A model generated the notes under the pieces. The model did not search any database, was not told where the DNA came from, and worked only from the letters and a program-made list of their open reading frames with translations. From positions 806,001-870,000 of the forward strand of contig NZ_JAIRDQ010000002.1 in assembly GCF_021458635.1 (NCBI RefSeq): 64,000 bases of DNA, given 5' to 3'. This document shows, piece by piece, positions 26,901-34,550 of the stretch; the first letter of the stretch is position 1; each line of letters begins with the position of its first letter. Source of the stretch: Bradyrhizobium monzae. Lineage in GTDB: Bacteria > Pseudomonadota > Alphaproteobacteria > Rhizobiales > Xanthobacteraceae. Position numbers and translations under genes: made by a program.

Positions 26901-27038
26901 GACCATCGGCGGGGTCGGATCGGGATAGGCCTCGATGTTGAGCTGGTTGAACGCGATCAGGCCGCCGATGAGCACGGCGACGAACATGCCGACCATCAGG
27001 AAGCGCCGGTTGACGGCAAGGGCGACGAGGCGATCCAT
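23922..27038 (-). CDS. RND efflux pump, CzcA/CusA-like (HME) inner-membrane subunit
   Basis: A 1038-residue protein of standard RND length, with twelve membrane helices in two halves and two large periplasmic loops. The fourth-helix motif DFGLIVDATVIMVE carries Asp394, Asp400 and Glu407 with the 6/7-residue spacing of the heavy-metal subgroup (CzcA), which forms the proton relay. The membrane-fusion partner is encoded 39 bp upstream in the same operon. Heavy-metal cation export is the family expectation, but the subgroup also includes pumps of unknown substrate and I cannot name the metal. No channel protein is in the operon; the TolC gene at 20.9-22.4 kb may serve. Confidence 0.88.
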   Translation of the reverse strand: MDRLVALAVNRRFLMVGMFVAVLIGGLIAFNQLNIEAYPDPTPPMVDIVTQSPGLSAEEIERYITIPIETQVAGLKNLTTIRTISLYGLSDVKLQFSFAYTYDEALQQVLNRLAQLAPLPGNVQPQISPLSPIGEIFRYRLVGPPNYSVLDLKTIQDWILQRRFRAVPGVIDVTGWGGKSKTYELQVDNNKLVANGLTLPQLLQAVSNSNVNVGGNTVNIGQQSAVVRGVGLIKSIDDLANTMIAQTNGNPVLVKDVATVTVGQRPRLGIAGIDDSDDIVQGIVLMRRGEQSSPTIKRVHQLVQTINESSILPPGVRIERIYDRGDLIELTTHTVLHNMVVGILLIVLLQWIFLGDLRSALIVGATIPFALFFAVIILVLRGESANLLSVGAIDFGLIVDATVIMVEAIFRRLTQTTPLTESEQMSPETLFGMKSHAILSAAADVSRSIFFAAAIIIAAFLPLFTLSGVEGNIFGPMARTYAYALAGGLLATFTVTPALSAIILPAHVEETETRVMQILHRIYMPVLNWAVANRNIMLGASVGLVLMTVALGRLLGLEFLPKLEEGNLWIRATLPPTISLQEGNSYVNEMRKLIRARPEVESVVSQHGRPDDGTDAAGFFNAEFFAPLKPASEWPGTHDKEVLTAELLKQLDDRFPGVEFNFSQYLQDNVSEAVSGVKGENSIKLFGNDLQALTDTANKIKSVLATVQGVTDLAVFTSLGQPTVQIDIDRAKAARYGLAPGDINATIKVAIGGDTAGDIYEPGSDRHFPIIVRLAPEYRRSAEAIQNIRIGAPGPNGSVTQIPLSEVATISLVSGAAYIYREQQERYLPIKFSVRERDLGSAIREAQQKIADQVQLPPGSHMEWVGEFGNLQDAIRRLSIVVPISLALIGILLWFNFGSMTDTLLAMSVIPMAIFGGVLGLLITGTAFSVSAAIGFIALFGIAVMDGIIILSQFNQLIDEGMDRVSAVIRTGELQLRPVLMTCVVAGVGLLPAALSAGIGSQVQKPLAVVVVTGMMLAPIVILVTLPVLISFFSRRAR

Positions 27039-27077
27039 TCAGGGCTTCAGTTTGGCTTCAGTTTCTTGGGTCGTCGA

Positions 27078-28322
27078 TCAGCTGCCGGACGCCGCGCGGT
27101 CGATGAACAGACTGCCTTTGACGACGATCCGTTCGCCGGGCTTCAGGTTGCTGGTCACCTCGACGAGGTTGCCGTTGATGAGGCCGATCTTGATCTGGCG
27201 CAGCTCGACCGACTTGTCCTCGCGCGCGACCCAGATGCGGACCTGGTCGCCTTCGTAGATCAGCGCCTGCTTCGGCACCGCAGGCGCCGCGCGGTCGCCG
27301 GCCGAATAGATCGTGACGTTGGCAAACATTTCCGGCTTGAGCAGGCCATCCTTGTTGTCGATGGTGGCGCGGACCAGCAGACGGCGGGTATTGGAATCGA
27401 TCGCGGCGGCGACGTAGTTGATCTTGGCGGTCAGCGGACGGCCCGGCAGCGCCATCACGTTGACGCTGATGTCCTGCCCGACGCAGACCTGGGCAGCGTC
27501 GCTCTCGCGGACGAACGCGGTGAGCCAGACCGTGGAGAGATCGCCGATCACGAAGACCGGATCGCTGGCACCGGAATTGACGTATTGGCCGGGGCCGATC
27601 TTGCGCTGCACGACCGTGCCCGAGATCGGCGCATAGATCGTGATCTCCGGATTGATAGTGCCCTTGCTCTGGAACGCCTTGATCGTCTCGTCGGTAAAAC
27701 CGAGGATGCGCAGCTTGTTGTTTGCGGCCTCCAGCGCCGTCACCGAAGAGCGCATGTCATTCTGCGCCTGGACCTGGGTCGCTTCCGCCTGCTGATAATC
27801 CTTGAGCGGAATGGCGCGGCCCTCGTAGAGATCCTTGGCGCGCCGGTACTGGATGTCGGCGAGCTCGAGCGCCGACTTTGCCTTGTTCTGCGACGTCATC
27901 GCCGCGATGAATTCATTCTGGGCCTGCACGGTGTCGGCGGCCTCGATTGTAAATAGCGGTTGACCTTGGGTCACGCTCTCGCCCGGCTTGGCGAGCAGCT
28001 TGGTCACGCGGCCCGCATAGGGCGAGAACACCGGCGTCGAGCGGTCCTCATCCACCGCGACCTTGCCTTCGGTGACGTACTCGGCGCGGAAGGCCTTGGC
28101 ATTGACCGGCTCGATCGTCAGCGTCGCCCATTCAGACGGCGTCGGCGTAAAATTCTGGGCATTCCTGCGCGACTGGCTGGAGATTTCGGAGTGCTTCTTG
28201 TCATTGGCGCCCGCAAACAGGAAGCCGTAGGCGCCGGCGCCGGCAAGCGCCAGTAAAACTACGGATGCGATCACCCGCCGTTTTGTAAGCACCTGCAATC
28301 GCTTGGTATTTTCAGCTACCAT
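27078..28322 (-). CDS. RND periplasmic adaptor (CzcB-like membrane fusion protein)
   Basis: A 414-residue protein. An N-terminal membrane anchor/signal (VIASVVLLALAGAGAYGFLF) is followed by a barrel-sandwich hybrid half (VAVDEDRSTPVFSPYAGRV), a long helical hairpin (about 135-190) and the second half (APISGTVVQRKIGPGQYV). The beta-barrel and membrane-proximal domains follow. The layout is that of HlyD/CzcB adaptors that join an RND pump to an outer-membrane channel. It is the promoter-proximal gene of the adaptor-pump operon. The ATG at 28322 fits the anchor well. I see no His-rich metal-binding tail that would point to a specific metal. Confidence 0.88.
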   Translation of the reverse strand: MVAENTKRLQVLTKRRVIASVVLLALAGAGAYGFLFAGANDKKHSEISSQSRRNAQNFTPTPSEWATLTIEPVNAKAFRAEYVTEGKVAVDEDRSTPVFSPYAGRVTKLLAKPGESVTQGQPLFTIEAADTVQAQNEFIAAMTSQNKAKSALELADIQYRRAKDLYEGRAIPLKDYQQAEATQVQAQNDMRSSVTALEAANNKLRILGFTDETIKAFQSKGTINPEITIYAPISGTVVQRKIGPGQYVNSGASDPVFVIGDLSTVWLTAFVRESDAAQVCVGQDISVNVMALPGRPLTAKINYVAAAIDSNTRRLLVRATIDNKDGLLKPEMFANVTIYSAGDRAAPAVPKQALIYEGDQVRIWVAREDKSVELRQIKIGLINGNLVEVTSNLKPGERIVVKGSLFIDRAASGS

Positions 28323-28467
28323 GGGGCCCGGTTATGTCTGCGACGATCTCGGCAGACAACTGCCTCATCGATCGCGCTAATAGTGCCGAATTGAGATTTC
28401 AAACAACCTAAAAAACGCTGGCCGTCCTTCGGTTTGCGTTAAAATTTTGCGACACGTCAGCTTCACG

Positions 28468-29868
28468 TCAGCTTTGCGCAGGCCATTGCGGCGGATGGCT
28501 GCCGAGAGGCATTGCCGGACGGCTCCATTGCGCCGGCGTCCGTGACAGCACGGCCGAATGGCGCACTGCCGTCAACATGCTGAAGCCAGATGACACGGTC
28601 TCCATGAACGCTGCATGTACAGCTTCGCCCGTAATATCCGGGGTATTGAGACCGCCCTCGAGCCGACCGAGATTCCACAGCCAGCGTCCGGTCTGCGCCA
28701 GCGACACGCGCACGTGCCAACTGCCGCCTTCACGGGCCTGGCGCGCCTTGGCCATCATCGCGCCGAACGCCATCAGATAGCCTGTGGCGTGGTCGAGCAT
28801 CTGCGCCGGCAATTCCTTGGGACCGTCGATGCCGGCAGCCTTTCCTTCCGCATCGTTGAAGCCGGTCGTGGTCTGCACCAGCGAATCGAAACCGCGCCGT
28901 TCGGCCCAAGGACCCGAATGGCCATAGGCCGACAGCGTGACGTAAACGATGCCGGGATTGACCTCGGCGGCCTGCTCCGGCGAGAAGCCGAGGGCCGAGA
29001 GCGCCCGCGGGCGATAGCCTTGCGAGACAATGTCGGCGTCCTTCAACAGCGCGCGCATCTGCGCCTGGCCCGCTTCGCTCTTCAGCTCGATGAAGGTGGT
29101 GAGCTTGCCGCGGCCGGTATCGATGGTGAGCCACGGAATCGCGGGCAGCTCAGGCCCCGAGACCAGCAGCACATCCGCGCCGTGCGCTGCGAGCGTGCGC
29201 CCCGCGACGGGACCGGCGATGACGCGGGAGAGATCGAGCGCGCGAAGACCAGAGAGCGGGCGATCGCCGTCAGGCCAAGGCTTGGGCGCGGCATCGCCGA
29301 TCTTTTCGATCGAGATCAGCGGCAGCTCGGCGAGCGCGCGCGCCTGCGGCAGCGCCGACCATTCGTCGTAGGAACGCATCAGCGCGACGACACCGCCGGC
29401 AGCATAGGCCGCGGCCTCAAAATCCTCGCCCTTCCATTGCATCAGCGCAGCCTGCACTTTCTCGCGCTCGGGCACACAGCCAAGCACCTTGCAGACGGCG
29501 TCGCGGTGATGCGGAAAATTGGTGTGGCAGCGGACGAAGCGGTTGTCGCCGGTCTTGTAGACGCCGGCGATGGCGTCCCAGGCCGGCGGCGGTGGCTTGT
29601 CGTCGAGGCGCAGATAGCGCTCGGAACGGCATTCGACGACGGCGTGACGCATGTCGACGGTCACGTCCTGCACCTCGCCGCTGCGCAGCCGCCAGATTTC
29701 AGCAGCGGCGAGACCTGCGGCGGCGATTGTCGTCTGCCCGGCGACGGCGACACGGAACGAGGACGGGATCTGCGGCTCGTCGCCGGTCAGGCGCACGCGC
29801 GCGAGCGCGGCCAGGTCACCGCCGGCGGAGGTCCAGACGTTCCTGAGAATGTCGGTAGGGCTTTGCAT
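28468..29868 (-). CDS. CoA transferase, family III (CaiB/BaiF), permuted-looking domain order
   Basis: A 466-residue protein. The motif normally found at the very N-terminus of family III enzymes (GLRALDLSRVIAGPVAGRTLAAHGADV) starts near residue 207. It is followed by GRGKLTTFIELKSEAG and the GFSPEQAAEVNPGIVYVTLSAYG block. The first 200 residues (DNRFVRCHTNFPHHRD, YDEWSALPQARALAELPL) instead resemble the part usually found downstream of that motif. The order therefore looks swapped relative to standard enzymes. It probably transfers CoA between short acyl acids in the cytoplasm. ATG 29868 has GAAGAGG upstream. Divergent from a small membrane protein gene. The substrate is unknown. Confidence 0.8.
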   Translation of the reverse strand: MQSPTDILRNVWTSAGGDLAALARVRLTGDEPQIPSSFRVAVAGQTTIAAAGLAAAEIWRLRSGEVQDVTVDMRHAVVECRSERYLRLDDKPPPPAWDAIAGVYKTGDNRFVRCHTNFPHHRDAVCKVLGCVPEREKVQAALMQWKGEDFEAAAYAAGGVVALMRSYDEWSALPQARALAELPLISIEKIGDAAPKPWPDGDRPLSGLRALDLSRVIAGPVAGRTLAAHGADVLLVSGPELPAIPWLTIDTGRGKLTTFIELKSEAGQAQMRALLKDADIVSQGYRPRALSALGFSPEQAAEVNPGIVYVTLSAYGHSGPWAERRGFDSLVQTTTGFNDAEGKAAGIDGPKELPAQMLDHATGYLMAFGAMMAKARQAREGGSWHVRVSLAQTGRWLWNLGRLEGGLNTPDITGEAVHAAFMETVSSGFSMLTAVRHSAVLSRTPAQWSRPAMPLGSHPPQWPAQS

Positions 29869-29923
29869 GGCCTCTTCTCTCCCTTAGTTTTTGCGACCAT
29901 TCATGAGCACATGAGGAAATGCA

Positions 29924-30211
29924 ATGGCCGCCATCGATCCCCTCACCGCAGGCGCCGTGTTCGTCGCGACGGCGGCTACCGACGCAGTCTATGTGATGTT
30001 CACGTCGGCCGTGATTGCGCGCAAGCGCGTCCCGGCGGCGAACTGGAGCGCAGTCTGGTATCTGCTCTCCTCCTACGCGGTGATCAGCTACACCGAAAAC
30101 GCCTTCTATGTCGCTTTCGCGGCGATCGGCTCCTGGGTCGGCGCCTACGCCTCGCTGACCTTCCTGCACCGTCCGCCCGGCGGCCCGCCGGTGGGGGCTT
30201 CGCCGGAGTGA
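29924..30211 (+). CDS. small inner-membrane protein of unknown function
   Basis: A 95-residue protein with about three hydrophobic helices (TAGAVFVATAATDAVYVMF, AVWYLLSSYAVISY, AFAAIGSWVGAYASLTF). It has a short Pro-rich tail. GAGGAAATGCA precedes the ATG at 29924. It is 66 bp upstream of the SDR gene on the same strand and could be co-transcribed. No family is recognised beyond a small membrane protein. Confidence 0.65.
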   Translation: MAAIDPLTAGAVFVATAATDAVYVMFTSAVIARKRVPAANWSAVWYLLSSYAVISYTENAFYVAFAAIGSWVGAYASLTFLHRPPGGPPVGASPE

Positions 30212-30277
30212 GGGGAGGACTTTCTCCGCCTCCGCGGTTACACTCGTTACGACCAACAAAAAGGGAAAACCCAAACA

Positions 30278-31048
30278 ATGGATCTCGGTCTCAAAGGGAA
30301 AAACGCCATCGTGCTCGGCGGCACGCGCGGCATCGGGCGGGCAATTGCGGCGACGCTGGCTGGTGAAGGCAGCAATGTTGCCGTGTGCGCGCGCAATGCG
30401 GAGCAAATCGCGGCCACCGTTACTGAGCTGAAGGCCAGCGGCATCCGCGCCACCGGCGGCACGGTCGACGTCACCGACGGCGCGGCGTTGAAGGCGTGGG
30501 TCGAGGGCGCGGCAAAGGAGCTCGGCGGCATCGACCTGCTGTTCGCCAATGCCGGCGCCATGGCGCAAGGCCACGATCCTGCATCATGGGAGCAGAATTT
30601 CCGGCTCGACGTGCTCGGCGCCGTGCATGCGTTCGACGCCGCGCGGCCATTCCTCGAGACCAGCGGCGAGACGAGCGGCGATGCCGCCTTCGTCATCATC
30701 TCCTCGATCTCGGCGGCGCAAGCCGATGTCGCGAGCTCCTACGGCCCGATCAAGGCGGCGCTGATCCACATGGCCAAGGGACTGGCGCGGCAATACGCAA
30801 AGAAGAAGATCCGTGTGAATGTCGTGTCGCCCGGCACCGTGTATTTCAAGGGCGGCGTCTGGAACATGATCGAGCAGAACATGCCCAAGCGTTACGAGGA
30901 TGCGATGAGCCGCAATCCGACGGGACGCATGGCCACGCCACAGGAAATCGCGAGCGCGGCGGTGTTTCTGGCAAGCCCGGTGTCAGGGTTCACGACCGGC
31001 TCCAATCTCGTCGTGGACGGCGCGATCTCGAACCGGGTGAATTTCTAA
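30278..31048 (+). CDS. short-chain dehydrogenase/reductase (SDR)
   Basis: A 256-residue classical SDR. The Rossmann glycine motif is GGTRGIG at about 11-17, the nucleotide-fold strand LLFANAG at about 87-93, and the catalytic serine lies in ISSISAA near 149-155 with YxxxK as YGPIK near 164-168. The enzyme uses NAD(P) to oxidise or reduce an alcohol/ketone; the substrate is not deducible. ATG 30278 follows AAAAAGGG. A palindromic repeat begins 16 bp after the stop, between this gene and the convergent dnaE2. Confidence 0.9.
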   Translation: MDLGLKGKNAIVLGGTRGIGRAIAATLAGEGSNVAVCARNAEQIAATVTELKASGIRATGGTVDVTDGAALKAWVEGAAKELGGIDLLFANAGAMAQGHDPASWEQNFRLDVLGAVHAFDAARPFLETSGETSGDAAFVIISSISAAQADVASSYGPIKAALIHMAKGLARQYAKKKIRVNVVSPGTVYFKGGVWNMIEQNMPKRYEDAMSRNPTGRMATPQEIASAAVFLASPVSGFTTGSNLVVDGAISNRVNF

Positions 31049-31063
31049 AAGGTACTCTCCCCT

Positions 31064-31143
31064 CGTCATTGCGAGCGCAGCGAAGCAATCCAGAATCCTT
31101 CCGCGGGGACAGTCTGGATTGCTTCGCTACGCTCGCAATGACA
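31064..31143. repeat. dispersed palindromic repeat, copy A
   Basis: CGTCATTGCGAGCG at the left end is the reverse complement of CGCTCGCAATGAC at the right end. The inner GAAGCAATCCAG pairs with CTGGATTGCTTC. A second, almost identical copy lies at 48251-48330. Both copies sit between convergent gene pairs a few bases after a stop codon. This type of CATTGCGAGCG palindrome is widespread in Bradyrhizobium-type genomes (general knowledge). Confidence 0.9.
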
Positions 31144-31169
31144 GGTGTGGCGACATCCCGCACTCCCTC

Positions 31170-34100
31170 TCAATGAAAATCCCGCGACGGCGGCAGGATG
31201 CGGACGTTGCGGGGGTGGCGGATTTTTTGCGCGGGCATGTCCGCGAGGGCGCGGGGGTCTTCGTTGAGCGGCTCGACCACGGCGGCGCCTGCCGGGACAG
31301 GAGGCTTGCGGCTCAGCGCATCATTGGCCAACCCAACCAGGTCGTGCGAGCGGTCGATCATGCGCTGGGCGATCAGATGCGTCACCTTCTCGGGGCTGCT
31401 CTGGATATAGCCCTCGACCAGGATCAGGCGCGCGCCCATCACCTCTTTGCGGTACTGCTCCATGACCTTGGGCCACACCACGACATTGGCGATGCCGGTT
31501 TCGTCTTCCAGCGTCATGAACACCACGCCGCTGGCACTGCCAGGCCGCTGCCGTACCAGTACCACGCCGGCGCAGCGGACGCGGCGCCGCTCGTTCTCAT
31601 GACTGATCTCCTTGCAGGCGACGATCCGCTCGCGCGAAAACGTCTCGCGCAAAAATTCCATCGGGTGGCCTTTGAGTGACAGCCGGATGGTCTGGTAGTC
31701 GGCGACGACCTGCTCGGGACGCGGCATCACCGGCAATGGTTTCGCCTGTTCGTCCGGCTGCTCGCGCGCGGTGGCCGCCTCGAACAATGGAAGAACTACG
31801 TCGTCGGGCAGCCGCCGCACCTGCCATAGCGCCTCGCGGCGATCGAGCCCGAGCGAACGGAACGCATCGGCATCCGCGAGCAGGATCAGCGCGCGCTTGG
31901 GCAGACGGGTGTCGCGGGCGAAGTCTTCGAGCGAGGTGAATCGCTGACGGTCGCGGGCCTTGATGATGCGGTCGGCCCAGTCTTCCTGCGCGACATATGT
32001 CTTGCCCTGGCGCTCCGCTTGCTGCTTTCTGAGGAACTCCTCATCGGGATCGAGCCAATGGAAGCCGTCGATCTGGCGGAAGCCGAGACGTACGGCGCAA
32101 TATTTCTTGTCGGTGTTCTCCAGCGTGTTCTGCGCAAAGCTGTAGGACACGTCGATCTCGCGCACCTCGACGCCGTTCTTGCGGGCGTCGCCGACGATCT
32201 GCGCCGGCGCGTAAAAGCCCATCGGCTGCGAGTTTAGAAGACCGCAGCAGAAGGCGTCAGGATGATGATATTTCAGCCATGAGGAGATGTAGACGAGTTG
32301 CGCGAAGCTCGCGGCATGGCTCTCCGGAAAGCCGTAGGAACCAAAGCCCTTGATCTGGTCAAAGCAATTTCTGGCGAATTGAGGATCGTAGCCTCGGCGA
32401 ATCATGTTGCCGATCATCTTTTCTTCAAAATTTCCTATGGTCCCCACGTTGCGAAACGTCGCCATGGCCCTCCGCAATCCGTTGGCCTCTTCCGGGGTAA
32501 ACTCTGCGGCCACGATCGCGATCCGCATGGCCTGCTCTTGGAATAGGGGCACCCCTAATGTCTTGTGCAACACCTTATAGAGTTCGTCTGCCTCTCCATA
32601 CTTAGGCGACGGAGCCGGATAATTTTCCTTCTCCTCACCGTTCCGCCGCCGCAGATACGGATGCACCATGTCGCCCTGGATCGGCCCCGGACGCACGATC
32701 GCGACTTCGATAACGAGATCGTAGAAGGTCCGCGGCTTCAACCGCGGCAGCATGTTCATCTGCGCGCGGCTCTCGACCTGGAACACGCCGAGCGACTCGC
32801 CTTCACACAGCATGTCGTAAACCTTGGGATCGTCCTGCGGGACGCTCGCCAGAACCCAACGCTCGCCCTTGTGCTGATCGATCAGATCAAAACACTTGCG
32901 GATGCAGGTCAGCATGCCCAGCGCGAGTACGTCGACCTTCATCATGTTGAGCGCATCGACGTCGTCCTTGTCCCATTCGATGAAAGTGCGGTCGTCCATC
33001 GCGGCGTTGCCGATCGGCACATAGGTGTCGAGCCGGTCCTGCGTCAGCACATAGCCGCCGACATGCTGGGAGAGATGGCGCGGGAATTCGATCAATTCGG
33101 TTGCAAGCTCGACCGCGAGGTTGATCATGGGATTGCTGGGATCGAGCCCGGCCTGCCTGACCTGCATGTCGTTGAGGCCCTTGCCCCAGCTGCCCCAGAC
33201 CGTGTCGGCGAGCGCGGCAGTGACGTCCTCGGACAGCCCGAACGCCTTGCCGACATCGCGGATGGCGCTGCGTGGACGATAATGAATGATGGTGGCGATG
33301 ATCGCGGCGCGATGGCGACCATAGCGGCGATAGACATATTGCATCACCTCCTCGCGCCGCGAATGCTCGAAATCGACGTCGATATCAGGCGGCTCCAGCC
33401 GCTCCTTGGAGATGAAGCGCTCGAACAGCAGATCGACCTTGGTCGGATCGACCGAGGTGATGCCAAGCACGTAGCACACGGCCGAATTCGCCGCCGATCC
33501 CCGCCCCTGGCACAGAATGTTCTGGCTTCGCGCGTAATGGACGATGTCGTGCACGGTGAGGAAATAATGTGCGTATTTCAGCTCGGCGATCAGCGCGAGC
33601 TCTTTCTCCAAGGTCGCGCGAAGCTTCGCGTCGATCTTGGTTATGCCACCAAAATACTTATCGACGCCCGCCCAGGTCAGATCCTCCAGATGCCCTTGCG
33701 CGGTCTTGCCCGGCGGCACCGGCTCGTCCGGATATTGGTATTTGAGCTGGTCGAGCGTGAAGTCGATCCTGTCGGCAAAGCGCATGGTCTCCGCGATCGC
33801 CTCGGGAAAATCGCGAAACAGCCGCACCATTTCGCGGGGCGTCTTCAGAAAGCGCTCGGCATTGGCTTCCAGCTTGCGTCCGACCGCCTCGATCGTGGTC
33901 TTTTCCCGGATGCAGGTCAGCACGTCCTGGAGGGGACGACGGCCGGGATCGTGATAGAGCACTTCGTTGGTCGCGAGCAGCGGCACTTTTGCTTTTGCGG
34001 CAAGATCGTCGAGCCGCGCCAGGCGACGACGGTCGTCGCCGCGATAGACCAGGCTCGCGGCCAGCCACACGCCTTCGGCGCGGCTGGCCTTGAGCTGTGA

Positions 34101-34550
34101 AAGTACATCCAGCGTTTTCGCATCCTCAAACCGATGCGGCAGCGTCAGGACCAGGAGCTGACCTTCCGAAAACTCCAGAAGATCGGGGAAGCTGAGACGG
34201 CATTCGCCCTTCTCGATCCGCGTGATGTCGTCGCCGCGTTTGCCTCTGGTGAGGAGCTGGCACAGCCGGCCATAGGCGGCGCGGTCGCGCGGATAGACGA
34301 AAATGTCGGGCGTGCCGTCGACGAAGACGATACGCGCGCCGATCAGGAGCTTTGGCTTGTGCAGCACCTTGTCATTGTCGAGCTCGTTCCAGGCCCGCAC
34401 CACGCCGGCCAGCGTGTTGTGATCGGCGATGCCGATCACGGGAATGCCGAGCTTGCTGGCTTGATGCACATAGGAGCGCGGGTCCGAGCCGCCGCGCAGG
34501 AAGGAGAAGTTCGTGGTGATGCCGATCTCGGCATAAGCAGGCGTATTCAT
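31170..34550 (-). CDS. dnaE2: error-prone DNA polymerase DnaE2 (ImuC)
   Basis: A 1126-residue C-family polymerase. The N-terminal PHP domain is at 1-200 (AEIGITTNFSFLRGGSDP, GIADHNTLAG). The palm carries the catalytic aspartates in PPDIDVDFEHSR near residue 390. The fingers follow (GSYGFPESHAASFAQLVYISSWLK), then helix-hairpin-helix and a C-terminal OB fold (GVVLVRQRPGSASGVVFMTLEDETG). It is the catalytic subunit of the ImuA/ImuB/DnaE2 mutasome that copies damaged DNA during the SOS response. The start overlaps the imuB stop by four bases (ATGA), so the longer frame to 34574 is not used. It is the last gene of the imuA-imuB-dnaE2 operon. Confidence 0.95.
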   Translation of the reverse strand: MNTPAYAEIGITTNFSFLRGGSDPRSYVHQASKLGIPVIGIADHNTLAGVVRAWNELDNDKVLHKPKLLIGARIVFVDGTPDIFVYPRDRAAYGRLCQLLTRGKRGDDITRIEKGECRLSFPDLLEFSEGQLLVLTLPHRFEDAKTLDVLSQLKASRAEGVWLAASLVYRGDDRRRLARLDDLAAKAKVPLLATNEVLYHDPGRRPLQDVLTCIREKTTIEAVGRKLEANAERFLKTPREMVRLFRDFPEAIAETMRFADRIDFTLDQLKYQYPDEPVPPGKTAQGHLEDLTWAGVDKYFGGITKIDAKLRATLEKELALIAELKYAHYFLTVHDIVHYARSQNILCQGRGSAANSAVCYVLGITSVDPTKVDLLFERFISKERLEPPDIDVDFEHSRREEVMQYVYRRYGRHRAAIIATIIHYRPRSAIRDVGKAFGLSEDVTAALADTVWGSWGKGLNDMQVRQAGLDPSNPMINLAVELATELIEFPRHLSQHVGGYVLTQDRLDTYVPIGNAAMDDRTFIEWDKDDVDALNMMKVDVLALGMLTCIRKCFDLIDQHKGERWVLASVPQDDPKVYDMLCEGESLGVFQVESRAQMNMLPRLKPRTFYDLVIEVAIVRPGPIQGDMVHPYLRRRNGEEKENYPAPSPKYGEADELYKVLHKTLGVPLFQEQAMRIAIVAAEFTPEEANGLRRAMATFRNVGTIGNFEEKMIGNMIRRGYDPQFARNCFDQIKGFGSYGFPESHAASFAQLVYISSWLKYHHPDAFCCGLLNSQPMGFYAPAQIVGDARKNGVEVREIDVSYSFAQNTLENTDKKYCAVRLGFRQIDGFHWLDPDEEFLRKQQAERQGKTYVAQEDWADRIIKARDRQRFTSLEDFARDTRLPKRALILLADADAFRSLGLDRREALWQVRRLPDDVVLPLFEAATAREQPDEQAKPLPVMPRPEQVVADYQTIRLSLKGHPMEFLRETFSRERIVACKEISHENERRRVRCAGVVLVRQRPGSASGVVFMTLEDETGIANVVVWPKVMEQYRKEVMGARLILVEGYIQSSPEKVTHLIAQRMIDRSHDLVGLANDALSRKPPVPAGAAVVEPLNEDPRALADMPAQKIRHPRNVRILPPSRDFH

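Noticed and set aside
24845..27956. Long plus-strand frames opposite the RND pump and adaptor
   Set aside because: They mirror the pump and adaptor genes, and their Asp/Arg/Gly-biased composition is the usual antisense signature.
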